Positions 15,271-23,295 of a DNA stretch of 64,000 nt are shown here, in pieces. The notes under the pieces were generated by a model. That model worked only from the letters and a program-made list of their open reading frames with translations, was not told the origin of the DNA and ran no database searches. Both the position numbers and the translations under genes were made by a program. The DNA lies in NCBI RefSeq assembly GCF_036381655.1, contig NZ_DASVCJ010000064.1:40521-104520 (forward strand). Direction: 5' to 3'. Source of the stretch: Ferrovibrio sp036381655 (GTDB lineage: Bacteria; Pseudomonadota; Alphaproteobacteria; Ferrovibrionales; Ferrovibrionaceae). Position 1 is the first letter of the stretch, and each line of letters begins with the position of its first letter.

Positions 15271-15552
15271 ATGATCCGAAGCTATGCGGACAAGCGGACG
15301 GCGGCGTTGTTCCTGGGTGAAGCCGTCCGGGGCGTGCCTCATAATCTGCAGCGCCGGATACGCGCGAAATTGCTGGCGATCGATGCGGCAGTCCAGTTGC
15401 AGGACCTGACCCGGCCACCGGGTAATCGCCTTGAGGCATTGTCTGGCGACCGGCGCGGACAGCATAGCATCAGGGTCAATGACCGATGGCGGATCTGTTT
15501 CCGCTGGGACGCGGGCCATGCCTTCGACGTCGAGTTTGTGGATTACCATTGA
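15271..15552 (+). CDS. higB: HigB-type toxin (RelE/ParE superfamily)
   Basis: A 93-residue protein, the standard length for the HigB/GraT 'killer protein' family. It opens MIRSYADKRTAALF, carries the central LLAIDAAVQLQDL and LEALSGDR segments, and ends with the characteristic NDRWRICFRWDAG strand pair. These toxins are ribosome-dependent mRNA endonucleases. The stop overlaps the ribosome site GAGGAGG of the antitoxin gene 10 bases downstream. The toxin-first order is normal for hig loci. It lies in the segment that interrupts the dioxygenase gene, where addiction could help retain the insert. Confidence 0.88.
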   Translation: MIRSYADKRTAALFLGEAVRGVPHNLQRRIRAKLLAIDAAVQLQDLTRPPGNRLEALSGDRRGQHSIRVNDRWRICFRWDAGHAFDVEFVDYH

Positions 15553-15562
15553 GGAGGATGCG

Positions 15563-15916
15563 ATGACGATCAAACGGGATGACCTCGATCGCGGTTTGGT
15601 CGACCTGTCCGAAGTCACCACCGGGCGACGTCTGGCGCCTATGCATCCCGGAGAGTTTCTCGCGACGGAATTTCTCAAGCCCCTGGATTTGTCAGTCTAC
15701 GGCCTCGCGAAGGCGCTGAAGGTACCTCGTTCGCGGCTGAACGAGCTCGTCAACGGCGAGCGCGGCATGACGGCGGATACCGCGCTGCGGCTGGCCCGCT
15801 ATTTTGGCACCAGCGCCGAGTTCTGGATCAACCTCCAGGCCCGCTATGATCTGGACCGGGCCGGCCCCGGCCTGCGCAAGCGGATCGAGCGCGAGGTCGA
15901 GCCGCGGGCGGCCTGA
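15563..15916 (+). CDS. higA: HigA-type antitoxin (XRE helix-turn-helix)
   Basis: A 117-residue protein with an XRE-type helix-turn-helix (about 45-90): HPGEFLATEFLKPLDLSVYG, then LAKALKVPRSRLNELVNGER and the VAPI/HigA-typical FGTSAEFWINLQARYDL. HigA neutralises HigB by binding it and represses the shared promoter. GAGGAGG at 15551-15557 gives a strong ribosome site at correct spacing. The N-terminal 25 residues (MTIKRDDLDRGLVDLSEV) are longer than in minimal HigA proteins. The gene converges on a minus-strand frame 9 bases away. Confidence 0.9.
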   Translation: MTIKRDDLDRGLVDLSEVTTGRRLAPMHPGEFLATEFLKPLDLSVYGLAKALKVPRSRLNELVNGERGMTADTALRLARYFGTSAEFWINLQARYDLDRAGPGLRKRIEREVEPRAA

Positions 15917-15925
15917 CGGACTGCC

Positions 15926-16348
15926 TCAGCCGTTTCGGTTGCGCAGGCCGCCGGCGCCGTACTTGAACTGATGCGCCAGCGCCGCAAGCGATCCGCCAAT
16001 CAGACCGTGCTGATGTATCGCCTGGCCGGCGGCGGTGAGGCCCTTGCCGGCAATTTCGCTCATGCCCTGGCCGCGCAGCACGCCCGAGGCGGAGGATACG
16101 AGGCCGCCGGCGCCGAAGCCCATCCGCATGGCGTGGAAGCCGCCGGCGCCGTCATTCGCTCCCGAACTATTCGAGGCCAGGGCTTTCGCCTGCAGATGCA
16201 GGAGGATGGAGGCGAAGCCCAGGACGGACATCATTTCGATGTTCATATCCAGCAGCGAGATCTTTCCGCTGGCCTCGTCATCGTCCCCCGTATCTACGAT
16301 GCCGCCTTCGGGTAGGCCGACAATGCCCCGTCCTGTGTCTTCGGGCAC
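15926..16348 (-). CDS. Small membrane-associated fragment, possibly from a conjugation (VirB6/TrbL-like) gene
   Basis: The 140-residue frame begins at GTG inside the upstream membrane frame and may be the frameshifted continuation of it. It has one plausible membrane helix (about 34-52, MNIEMMSVLGFASILLHLQ) followed by a Gly/Ala-rich tail (GAGGFHAMRMGFGAGG), a layout seen at the C-terminus of VirB6/TrbL-type inner-membrane transfer proteins. That resemblance is by pattern only. No ribosome site is clear. It lies within the segment that splits the dioxygenase gene and converges on higA. Confidence 0.4.
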   Translation of the reverse strand: MPEDTGRGIVGLPEGGIVDTGDDDEASGKISLLDMNIEMMSVLGFASILLHLQAKALASNSSGANDGAGGFHAMRMGFGAGGLVSSASGVLRGQGMSEIAGKGLTAAGQAIHQHGLIGGSLAALAHQFKYGAGGLRNRNG

Positions 16349-16602
16349 GAGAGGCTTTGCTTTGCATCGTCGTCGTCATCCAAGCGTTTGCAGGCTGCGC
16401 TGTAGATCTTGTCGGCATAGTAGTCCACTGTCGTCATGGTGAAGCCGAGTGCGCCGCCCGTGAAGAGCATCGTGAAAAAGGCGCCGATGACGATCCGCAT
16501 CCCAGCAACGGTAAAAGGACGTGTCGGACGAAACAGTGCGAATGGCGCAAGCAATGGGGCGACGATGCCGACGGCGACATATTTAAACATGACCTCGAGC
16601 AT
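16294..16602 (-). CDS. Small membrane protein fragment at edge of the insert
   Basis: A 102-residue frame with two likely membrane helices (about 7-25, VAVGIVAPLLAPFALF, and 33-57, GMRIVIGAFFTMLFTGGAL) and then an Asp-rich tail. I do not recognise it with confidence; the layout and the overlap with the next frame suggest the remains of one larger multi-pass protein interrupted by a frameshift. Its start lies only 18 bases from where the dioxygenase sequence breaks off, so the fragment's N-terminus may itself have been cut off at the junction. Confidence 0.45.
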   Translation of the reverse strand: MLEVMFKYVAVGIVAPLLAPFALFRPTRPFTVAGMRIVIGAFFTMLFTGGALGFTMTTVDYYADKIYSAACKRLDDDDDAKQSLSCPKTQDGALSAYPKAAS

Positions 16603-16620
16603 GAATGCGCCGACCAGGCA

Positions 16621-17006
16621 GCACGGGAATCTCCGCCTTCGGATAGATCAGCGACAGCGGCGACCAGGCCGTGGTCCAGTCCGCGCTCGTCGTCGAGCGC
16701 GGCAGGGAAGCCGGCTGCGGCGAGCAGCGCCTTGATGCGCGCGGCGAGCGCCGGATCGCCCGGCGCGGGATATTGCATGCGATGGAGCGCCGGCGGAATG
16801 CCGTGGAAATCGTGGATCGTGGCGGGATGCGCCCTGGCGCCGATCTCCGGCGCCTCGGTTTCCCATTGAGCGGACACGGCGAGGATTGCCTTGGGCACCG
16901 GCCAATGCCGGGCGGCGCCGTGCAGGAAGATATGGGCGGGACGCTGCGGCTCGAGCGGCAGCAGCGGCGAACCATGGCTGACGAACAGGGCCGGCTGCGC
17001 TGTCAT
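16621..17006 (-). pseudogene. N-terminal part of a DODA-type extradiol dioxygenase, broken
   Basis: From the ATG at 17006, residues 1-114 are a clear LigB/DODA-family (4,5-DOPA dioxygenase-like, YgiD) N-terminus: LFVSHGSP with the first metal His, the IHDFHGIPPAL segment and the ERGLDHG motif. Then the frame breaks near 16662: CTGGTC stands where CTGTGGTC is needed, a 2-base loss. In the next frame the family sequence resumes (SPLSLIYPKAEIPV) for a further ~40 bases and stops abruptly at about 16620. The C-terminal part is at 14747 to about 14912. Two independent lesions (frameshift and insertion) make this a pseudogene. It has no obvious ribosome site of note. Confidence 0.8.
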
Positions 17007-17154
17007 GGCGAGGGACCCCGGGGCAGGGGCGAACAACGCCTGGCCCCTCACCTATGACAACGCCGCCGGCCCTGCAAGGCGCTGCCGCCGTCGCCGCCCG
17101 GCCGCAAACGGCCGCAAAGCAGGCGACGAGCAGACAATCGCTATCGGGCGCCGC

Positions 17155-17349
17155 TTACCTGGCGGCGGCGAGACGGACCTGGCCGGCCTCGCTCAGCGCG
17201 CGCACGGTGCGGATGAGGTTATTGGCCAGCCGGCGCAGGCTGCCATCGATCGCGTCTTGCCGCAGCGCAAAAGCGCGGTGACGGTAATAGGCGAGCTCCG
17301 CACCGGAAATATACAGATGGTCGGAGAACATGGGCTGGAACTGAGTCAT
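17155..17349 (-). CDS. Small 64-residue protein, unknown
   Basis: I do not recognise this gene. The frame encodes 64 residues with a basic, Arg/Ala/Leu-rich helical C-terminus (YRHRAFALRQDAIDGSLRRL and NLIRTVRALSEAGQVRL) and no membrane segment. AAGGA lies about 10 bases before the ATG. It is divergent from the LysR gene, 122 bases away, the classic position for a LysR target, so regulation by that protein is a fair guess. The pattern recalls small DUF1127-like Arg-rich proteins, but I see no clear match. Confidence 0.6.
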   Translation of the reverse strand: MTQFQPMFSDHLYISGAELAYYRHRAFALRQDAIDGSLRRLANNLIRTVRALSEAGQVRLAAAR

Positions 17350-17471
17350 GGTCGTTTTTCCTTGTTTTCAGCCTGGGGAGGCTTGCGGGTGAAAATAGGC
17401 CTGTTCCATTCATTCATAAATAATGTATTTTGACATGATTTGATGATTGAAATTCATATATTGAGGTCGCC

Positions 17472-18404
17472 ATGAACCGCCTCGGCGAGATGGAAGCCTT
17501 TGTTGCAGTTGCACAATCTGGCAGTTTTACTATTGCAGCGCAGCAATTGCGGCTGACCCCGTCGGCGGTCAGCAAGCTGATGGGCCGGCTGGAGGACCGG
17601 CTCGGCACGCGGCTGCTGCAGCGCACGACCCGGCGGGTCAACCTGACCGCCGAGGGCCGCGCTTATTTCGAACAGGTGCGCGGCATCCTCGCCGAGATCG
17701 AGGCGGTGGAGGCCAGCGTCGGCGGCGCCGAGGCCGAGCCGCGCGGCCTGCTGCGCGTCAATGTCGCACATGGCTTCGGCATGATGCAGATCGTGCCGCT
17801 GATCCCCGAATTCGTCGCCCGCCATCCCAAAATCGACGTGCATATCACCTTCGCCGACCATGTGGTCGATCTGGTGGCCGAGGGCGAGGATGTCGCCGTC
17901 CGCGTCGGACAGTTGCGCGACGAGACCTTGATGGCGCGCCGGCTGGGCGAGCATCGCCGCATCGTCTGCGCGGCGCCCGATTATCTGGCGCGGCACGGCA
18001 CGCCGCAGAGGCCGGGCGATCTTCTGCGGCATAACTGCCTGCTGTTCGACGGGCCGGATGGATTGAACACCTGGCCGTTTCGCCGCGCCGATGGCGGAAT
18101 AGAGCGGCTTCCGGTGCGCGGCAATTTCCGCACCAACAATGGCGACGCGATCTTCCGCATGCTGCTGGCCGGTCTCGGCCTGTGCTTTGCCGCCGATTTC
18201 GCCGTGGCGCCGGCCCTGCGCGACGGGCGGCTGGTCGCCGTGCTGGAGGAGCATGCCGCCGACGTGACCTGGCCGATCCATGTCGTCTATCCGGCGAAGA
18301 AGCATCTCGCCGCCAAGGTGCGCGCCTTCGTCGATTTCCTGGTGGAAAAATATACGCCCCGGCCGCCCTGGGCCGAGGAAATCACCGATCACGCCAGAGG
18401 GTGA
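17472..18404 (+). CDS. LysR-family transcriptional regulator
   Basis: The 310-residue protein has the LysR N-terminal winged helix-turn-helix (MNRLGEMEAFVAVAQSGSF, then AAQQLRLTPSAVSKLMGRLE, with RLLQRTTRRVNLT) and a periplasmic-binding-like effector domain (about 90-295). It resembles the LTTR clade that acts on dehydrogenase, oxidoreductase or aromatic-compound genes. It opens 122 bases from a divergent small gene and is not in an operon. The AT-rich stretch just upstream (17401-17465) should hold its own promoter and operator. The effector is unknown. Confidence 0.9.
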   Translation: MNRLGEMEAFVAVAQSGSFTIAAQQLRLTPSAVSKLMGRLEDRLGTRLLQRTTRRVNLTAEGRAYFEQVRGILAEIEAVEASVGGAEAEPRGLLRVNVAHGFGMMQIVPLIPEFVARHPKIDVHITFADHVVDLVAEGEDVAVRVGQLRDETLMARRLGEHRRIVCAAPDYLARHGTPQRPGDLLRHNCLLFDGPDGLNTWPFRRADGGIERLPVRGNFRTNNGDAIFRMLLAGLGLCFAADFAVAPALRDGRLVAVLEEHAADVTWPIHVVYPAKKHLAAKVRAFVDFLVEKYTPRPPWAEEITDHARG

Positions 18405-18589
18405 CAGAGCGGGCTGCAGCCGGATGGAACCAGCGCGCCGAGCCGCGATTGGCTCTGCATGACAGCTTGGTTGCGCGAGGAGAAACGGGATGCAGAACCA
18501 TGTCGACCGCAGCCGGGTCGAGGAGATCACCCGGACCTGGCCGAAGGTTTCGCGCGAGACTTTCCTTGGGCGGAGGCGGCGCTGCGAAA

Positions 18590-19630
18590 CTACCGCGCCT
18601 CTTTCGCCAGCTTCAGCAGGGCGGCGACGTCGTCCGCAGTCTTGTCGAAGGCGCAGACGAAGCGATAGAGCGAGCGCGCCGGATCCCAGCAATGGAACTG
18701 CGCGCCGCGGCGCTGCATCGCCTCGGCCATCGGTTGCGGTATCGCCGCGAAGACCTCGTTGGCCTGGACCGGCCAGGGCAGCGACACGCCCGGCAGATGC
18801 CGCAGGCCTTCGGCCAGTTGGCGCGCGCAATCATTGGCCTGCCGCGCCAGCCGCAGCCAGAGGCCATCCTGCAGCATCGCCAGCAGTTGCACCGACAGGA
18901 AGCGCGCTTTCGAGAAGAGATGACCGGCACGCTTGCGGCGGTAGAGGAAGCTTTCGGCCAGCTCGGGCTTGAAGAAGACGACGGCTTCCGCGGCCATGGC
19001 GCCGTTCTTGGTGGCGCCGAAGCTGAGCGCTTCGACGCCGGCGCGCCAGGTCAGGTCCGCCGGCGAGCAGTTCAGGCCCGCCACCGCATTGGCAAAGCGC
19101 GCGCCATCCATGTGCAGCCGCAATCCGTTGGCGCGGCAGATGCCGGCAAGATCGGCGATCTCGTCGGGCGCATAGACCGTGCCGGACTCGGTCGCCTGCG
19201 TGATCGACAGCGCCGCCGGCTGCGGATGATGCTGCACGCCGCGCCAGCCCAGGCTCAGCGCCTGCTCCAGCGCCTTGGGCGTGACCTTGCCGTCGACGCC
19301 CTGCAGGCCGACCAGCTTGGCGCCGCCGGTGAAGAATTCCGGCGCATTGCATTCATCCACCATGATATGGCTTTCGACATGGCAGTACACCGCGCCGAAG
19401 CCCGGCGTCAGACAGCTCAGGGCGAGGCTGTTGGCCGCGGTGCCGGTGGCGACCGGAAAGACGCGGCAATCGGCGTCGAACAGCATCGAGAAGGCGGCGT
19501 CCAGCTCGATCGTCCAATCATCCTCGCCATAGGCCGCGGCGGTGCCGTGATTGGCGGCGGCCAGAGCCGCCATGACCTCCGGCGCGGCGCCGGAGGTATT
19601 GTCGGAACGGAAATCCAGGCTGTGGGTCAT
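18590..19630 (-). CDS. ltaE: Low-specificity L-threonine aldolase
   Basis: A 346-residue fold-type I PLP enzyme. It cleaves L-threonine (and allo-threonine) to glycine and acetaldehyde. Visible are the family N-terminus DFRSDNTSGAAPEVM, the cofactor-binding HMDGARFANA (173-182), and the Schiff-base Lys at 208 in SFGATKNGAM. The variant here (beta-eliminating lyase/threonine aldolase of the shorter GGCA-lacking kind) is common in alphaproteobacteria. It is followed by the JAMM peptidase gene in divergent spacing of 18 bases on the same strand, so the two are probably co-transcribed with the membrane protein beyond. Confidence 0.88.
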   Translation of the reverse strand: MTHSLDFRSDNTSGAAPEVMAALAAANHGTAAAYGEDDWTIELDAAFSMLFDADCRVFPVATGTAANSLALSCLTPGFGAVYCHVESHIMVDECNAPEFFTGGAKLVGLQGVDGKVTPKALEQALSLGWRGVQHHPQPAALSITQATESGTVYAPDEIADLAGICRANGLRLHMDGARFANAVAGLNCSPADLTWRAGVEALSFGATKNGAMAAEAVVFFKPELAESFLYRRKRAGHLFSKARFLSVQLLAMLQDGLWLRLARQANDCARQLAEGLRHLPGVSLPWPVQANEVFAAIPQPMAEAMQRRGAQFHCWDPARSLYRFVCAFDKTADDVAALLKLAKEAR

Positions 19631-19648
19631 GGCGGCGGCCTTGTTGTC

Positions 19649-20077
19649 TCAGGGAAGAATCTCAACCGGGATAGCGTCGAAGCCGTTGCGCAGCGCCGGA
19701 CGGAAGGCGCGCAATTCCTGCACTCTTCCATCCAGCAGGCTGGTGATCGCCCAGACGAGGCCGGGATCGTGCACCATCGCGGCATCCATGGCGGATGGCT
19801 CGGCGCGGCCATTCGGATGGCTATGCCAATGGCCGATGACGCGCTCGACCGCGTTGCTCTCGCGCAGGCGGCGCAACACCGCGATATGCACGGCAGGATC
19901 GAGCTCGAATTCCCGTTCGCCGTCCGCGGCCACGTTATCGGCCGCGACCACCTCGGCGACCGCGAGCAGCCCGTCGCCATGCTCGCGGCCGATCAGCAGC
20001 GCGCAGGCTTCGCGCGGGAAGGCGACTTCGGCCAAGGCGTTGAGCTGATCGAGCTGGGCCCGGCGCAGCGACAGCAT
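19649..20077 (-). CDS. JAMM/MPN-domain metallopeptidase (M67 family)
   Basis: A 142-residue single-domain MPN+ protein. It has the complete JAMM zinc site: Glu 23 (FPREACALLIG), His-x-His-Pro at 85-88 (GHWHSHPNG), Ser 95 and Asp 98. Such stand-alone bacterial JAMM proteins remove C-terminal groups or cleave isopeptide bonds, for example on ThiS/MoaD-like sulfur carriers; no carrier gene is adjacent here. It lies 18 bases upstream of ltaE and 9 bases after the small membrane protein on the minus strand, so an operon is likely. Substrate unknown. Confidence 0.85.
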   Translation of the reverse strand: MLSLRRAQLDQLNALAEVAFPREACALLIGREHGDGLLAVAEVVAADNVAADGEREFELDPAVHIAVLRRLRESNAVERVIGHWHSHPNGRAEPSAMDAAMVHDPGLVWAITSLLDGRVQELRAFRPALRNGFDAIPVEILP

Positions 20078-20086
20078 GGCGGCGGC

Positions 20087-20443
20087 TTACTTTTCCACCT
20101 GGATGGTGACGCTGCCGAGCGGCTGCAGGCTGGCGCCGTCCAGCGCATAGAGCCGTTCGGAGCCGTCGGCGAGCCGCACCCGCAGCAGGATGCGGTTGCC
20201 GCTCGCCAGCACGTCGGTAACGCGGCTGTTCTTCGGCAAGGTGATGCTGCGGTCGGCGATGGCGGTCGGCGGCGCCACGGGGGCCGGCGTGCGCTTCAGA
20301 TGCGCGCCGGTGGCGATCAGCACCACCAGCAGCAGAAGGCCGCCGAAGAAGACGATGCTGAGCCCGATGACGAGCGGCTTCAGCCACCGTATTCTCGGAT
20401 CCTCAGCGGCTGCCTGCCGCATCATCTCGCCCATATCGCCCAT
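20087..20443 (-). CDS. Single-pass membrane protein (DUF6476-like)
   Basis: A 118-residue protein with a short cytoplasmic N-terminus, one transmembrane helix (about 21-46, LKPLVIGLSIVFFGGLLLLV), and a periplasmic beta-rich C-terminal domain (residues 60-118, ILLRVRLADGSERLYALDG). It resembles the alphaproteobacterial DUF6476 family often found next to rluD and the JAMM gene; no function is known. GGGAG precedes the chosen ATG. An in-frame GTG 39 bases upstream would overlap the divergent rluD start and is less likely. First gene of the minus-strand run leading into ltaE. Confidence 0.75.
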   Translation of the reverse strand: MGDMGEMMRQAAAEDPRIRWLKPLVIGLSIVFFGGLLLLVVLIATGAHLKRTPAPVAPPTAIADRSITLPKNSRVTDVLASGNRILLRVRLADGSERLYALDGASLQPLGSVTIQVEK

Positions 20444-20468
20444 ATCGCTCCCGGCTATCGTCCTGCCA

Positions 20469-21476
20469 ATGCCCACCGCCACCCAGATCCTGCCGCCCGT
20501 GCCGGCCGACGCCGCCGGCGAGCGGCTCGACCGCTACCTGGCCGCGTGTTTCGCCGCCGCAGACGACGGCGCGGCGCTGTCGCGTTCGCGGCTGAAGGCG
20601 CTGGTGCTGGAAGGCCATGTCCGTCTCGAAGGCGCGACGATAACCGACCCCTCCCGCAAGATCAAACCGGGCGAGGTCTACACGGTTGCGCCGCCCGAGC
20701 CGGTCGCCGCCAGTCCCGCGGCGCAGGCGATTCCGCTGGCCATCGCCTATGAGGACGATCAGCTCATCGTGATCGACAAGCCGCCGGGTCTGGTGGTGCA
20801 TCCCGCGCCCGGCAACCCGGACTGCACCCTGGTCAACGCGCTGCTGCATCATTGCGGCGACAGCCTGTCAGGCATCGGCGGCGTCCGGCGGCCCGGCATC
20901 GTGCATCGCATCGACAAGGATACGTCCGGCCTGGTGGTCGCCGCCAAGACCGACCGCGCGCATCAGGCGATGGCGGCGCTGTTCGCCGGCCACGACATCG
21001 AGCGCGCCTATGACGCGCTGGTCTGGGGCCATCCCAATCCGCCGCACGGAAGCATCGAAGGCGCCATCGGCCGCGATCCGCGCGATCGCAAGAGGATGGC
21101 GATCGTCGCCAAGGGCGGCAAACCGGCGCTGACGCATTACCGCACCGAGCGGCTGATCTACGATGCCAAGGGCCGGCCGGTCTGCGCACTGGTGCGCTGC
21201 ACGCTGGAAACCGGACGCACGCATCAGATCCGCGTGCATATGACCAGCCGCGGCAACGCGCTGATCGGCGATCCGGTCTATGGCGGCCGCCGCTCGCTGC
21301 AGCGTTTCGCCCTGGACGAGAGCGCGCGCAAGGCCCTGGCCGGCTTTCCGCGCCAGGCCCTGCATGCCGCCGTGCTGGGCTTTCGTCATCCGGTGAGCGG
21401 CAAGCGGATGCATTTCGAAAGCCCGCTGCCGGAGGATTTCGCGGCGTTGCTGCGGACGCTCAGCCCGGCGCCATGA
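20469..21476 (+). CDS. rluD: RluA-family 23S rRNA pseudouridine synthase (RluD-like)
   Basis: A 335-residue protein with an N-terminal S4 RNA-binding domain (about 17-78) and a pseudouridine synthase domain; the catalytic Asp is 149 in HRIDKDTSG. RluD modifies U1911, U1915 and U1917 in helix 69 of 23S rRNA and matters for ribosome assembly. The length fits RluD rather than the shorter RluA or the longer RluC. I chose ATG 20469 because upstream in-frame Met codons lie in the antisense of the neighbouring gene. Its 3' end overlaps the convergent secreted-protein gene by 17 bases. It is the only plus-strand gene between ltaE and rpoH. Confidence 0.9.
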   Translation: MPTATQILPPVPADAAGERLDRYLAACFAAADDGAALSRSRLKALVLEGHVRLEGATITDPSRKIKPGEVYTVAPPEPVAASPAAQAIPLAIAYEDDQLIVIDKPPGLVVHPAPGNPDCTLVNALLHHCGDSLSGIGGVRRPGIVHRIDKDTSGLVVAAKTDRAHQAMAALFAGHDIERAYDALVWGHPNPPHGSIEGAIGRDPRDRKRMAIVAKGGKPALTHYRTERLIYDAKGRPVCALVRCTLETGRTHQIRVHMTSRGNALIGDPVYGGRRSLQRFALDESARKALAGFPRQALHAAVLGFRHPVSGKRMHFESPLPEDFAALLRTLSPAP

Positions 21477-22125
21477 TGGTGGCGGGCCGGGGCCGGCCGG
21501 GCGCGGCCAGAGCGATGCCCTTCCAGCCGAAGCCCTCGATGATGTAGCGCATGCCCTCCGGCGTCAGCACCTGGCCCGCGGGCGGGCAGTAGAGTCCATA
21601 GATCCATTTATCGCCCTGCGGCGCCGTGCCGCCGGCGAAAGTCGTGCTGCCGGGTACGACGCCGAAAATGCCGCCGAAGCCGATGCAGCGCCGGCCGGTC
21701 AGCGACAGGGGCCGCACATTGATCATCCCCAGCGGCGCGCTGACCACGGTTTCCGCTTCGCCGAAGGCCGGGCGGCGCGGCGCCAGATAGGCGAAGGCCT
21801 GGAGCAGCTTCTGCGGATAATCCGGCGGCGCGGCGAAATACTTTCCGGTCTGCTCGACCTGACTGACGATGACATCGGCGAAGCTGCCGGCGGCCAGCGG
21901 CTGGCCCCAGAGATAGCGGAAATTCCGGATGCCGGGCTGGCCGCCCTTGAGCTCTGCCGCCATGGTCGGCCAGGCCGCCAGGCCCGGCACGGCCAGCACG
22001 AGATAGGCTTCGGTTGCCGGAAAGGGCTGCCAGACGGGTTGGGCGGTGGCCAGGGCAGGAAGCTGGGGCCCGGCCTGGGCCAGATACAGCGCGAAACAGA
22101 GCGAGGCCGATCTGGGGAACTGCAT
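21460..22125 (-). CDS. Secreted protein, unknown function
   Basis: I do not recognise this 221-residue protein. It begins with a signal peptide (MQFPRSASLCFALYLAQAGP, cleavage probably near ALA at about 26) and contains a Gly-rich, Pro-rich body with GGIFGVVPGSTTFAGGTAP and two cysteines (in GRRCIGF and GLYCPPA) that could pair. GAAGGAGG precedes the ATG by 6 bases, a strong ribosome site. It converges on rluD, overlapping it by 17 bases, and is divergent from rpoH. Its end (PGRPRPATIMAPG) lies in the overlap. Confidence 0.7.
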   Translation of the reverse strand: MQFPRSASLCFALYLAQAGPQLPALATAQPVWQPFPATEAYLVLAVPGLAAWPTMAAELKGGQPGIRNFRYLWGQPLAAGSFADVIVSQVEQTGKYFAAPPDYPQKLLQAFAYLAPRRPAFGEAETVVSAPLGMINVRPLSLTGRRCIGFGGIFGVVPGSTTFAGGTAPQGDKWIYGLYCPPAGQVLTPEGMRYIIEGFGWKGIALAAPGRPRPATIMAPG

Positions 22126-22363
22126 GCCGGGCCCTCCTTCGCCGTTTCTGTTCGCCCTTGATCTGGGTTAACGCGGCGGCCGCCCAGTCGATCTCGTTTT
22201 TACCCTTTGGAAAGGCGCGCCGAACTGTGATCGGGGTTACAGCCCGGAGGCAGGCGCCGCACTTCTGCCCAATTCAGCGGGTTCATTCGTTGAAATAGAG
22301 GCATCGCATGCACATTTGTCGGGTTGTGCCGAACATCCGTCCGGCCGGGGGAGTTACAGAAAT

Positions 22364-23260
22364 ATGAGCACTGCCAGTTTACCCGCCATCTCCGCCACCG
22401 AAGGCGGTCTTGCGCGTTATTTGGCTGAAATCCGCCGTTTTCCAATGCTGGAACCGGAGGAAGAATATATGCTGGCCAAAGCCTGGCGCGACCGCGGCGA
22501 TGTCGAGGCTGCCCATAAGCTGGTGACCAGCCATCTGCGGCTGGTAGCCAAGATCGCCATGGGCTATCGCGGCTACGGCCTGCCGATCGGCGAACTGATC
22601 TCGGAAGGCAATGTCGGCATGATGCAGGCGGTCAAGCGCTTCGATCCCGACAAGGGCTTCCGGCTGTCGACCTATGCCATGTGGTGGATCCGCGCCTCGA
22701 TCCAGGAATATATCCTGCGCTCCTGGTCGCTGGTGAAGATCGGCACGACGGCGGCGCAGAAGAAGCTGTTCTTCAACCTGCGCCGGCTGCGCGGCCAGAT
22801 GAAGGCGATCGAGGGTGGCCAGCTCACGCCCGAGCAGGTCGAGAAGATCGCCACCCAGCTCGACGTTTCGAAGGACGAGGTGATCACCATGGACCGCCGC
22901 CTGGCGGCGCCGGACCATTCGCTGAACGCGCCGCTGCGCGAGGATGGCGAAAGCGAGGCGCAATGGCAGGACTGGCTGGTCGACGAGACGCCGAGCCAGG
23001 AGACGCGGCTGGCCGAGGGCGAGGAAAGCGATGCCCGCCGCAAGCTGCTGAACAGCGCGATGCAGAATCTGAACGAGCGCGAGCGCGACATCCTGGTGCA
23101 GCGCCGCCTGGTCGACGAGCCGACCACGCTGGAAGACCTCTCCTCGCGCTATGGCATCAGCCGCGAGCGCGTGCGCCAGATCGAGGTGCGCGCCTTCGAG
23201 AAGCTGCAGAAAGCGGTGCGCAGCGCCGCCCAGCAGCAGGGCCTCGAGGCGACGGCGTAG
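22364..23260 (+). CDS. rpoH: RpoH, heat-shock sigma-32 factor
   Basis: A 298-residue sigma-70-family protein of the RpoH group. Region 2 (ISEGNVGMMQAVKRFDPDKG, AMWWIRASIQEYILRSWSLV) is followed by the RpoH box QKKLFFNLRRLRGQ, and region 4 ends SRERVRQIEVRAFEKLQKAV. Start: ATG 22364 with GGGGGAG 11 bases ahead. RpoH directs chaperone and protease genes (htpX in this window is a plausible target). The 238-base upstream gap contains TTGAAATAGAGGC followed by CACATTTG, at best a weak sigma-32-like promoter. It is a single-gene transcription unit. Confidence 0.95.
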   Translation: MSTASLPAISATEGGLARYLAEIRRFPMLEPEEEYMLAKAWRDRGDVEAAHKLVTSHLRLVAKIAMGYRGYGLPIGELISEGNVGMMQAVKRFDPDKGFRLSTYAMWWIRASIQEYILRSWSLVKIGTTAAQKKLFFNLRRLRGQMKAIEGGQLTPEQVEKIATQLDVSKDEVITMDRRLAAPDHSLNAPLREDGESEAQWQDWLVDETPSQETRLAEGEESDARRKLLNSAMQNLNERERDILVQRRLVDEPTTLEDLSSRYGISRERVRQIEVRAFEKLQKAVRSAAQQQGLEATA

Positions 23261-23295
23261 GAACCGACCGAACAACGGCGTTATTTTCATTCGCG

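Larger units (their letters stand above)
14912..16620. mobile_element. Inserted segment with higBA, interrupting a dioxygenase gene
   Basis: The segment separates the N- and C-terminal parts of one dioxygenase gene and replaces roughly 80 residues of its middle. It contains higBA on the plus strand and, on the minus strand, two short membrane-protein frames and the N-terminal half of the chimeric frame. I found no transposase, integrase, terminal inverted repeats or clear target duplication, so the mechanism is unknown. The boundaries come from where dioxygenase similarity stops: the right edge to within a few bases, the left edge to about 40 bases. Confidence 0.55.

Noticed and set aside
16611..16669. 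CGACCAGGC appearing at both 16611 and 16661 near the insert edge, as a possible target duplication
   Set aside because: Both copies lie on the same side of the insert or within the dioxygenase sequence, so they do not flank it. Chance is more likely.
18546..18561. GGTTTCGCGCGAGACT, resembling a ParB site parS
   Set aside because: Five of 16 positions differ from TGTTTCACGTGAAACA and no par genes are near.
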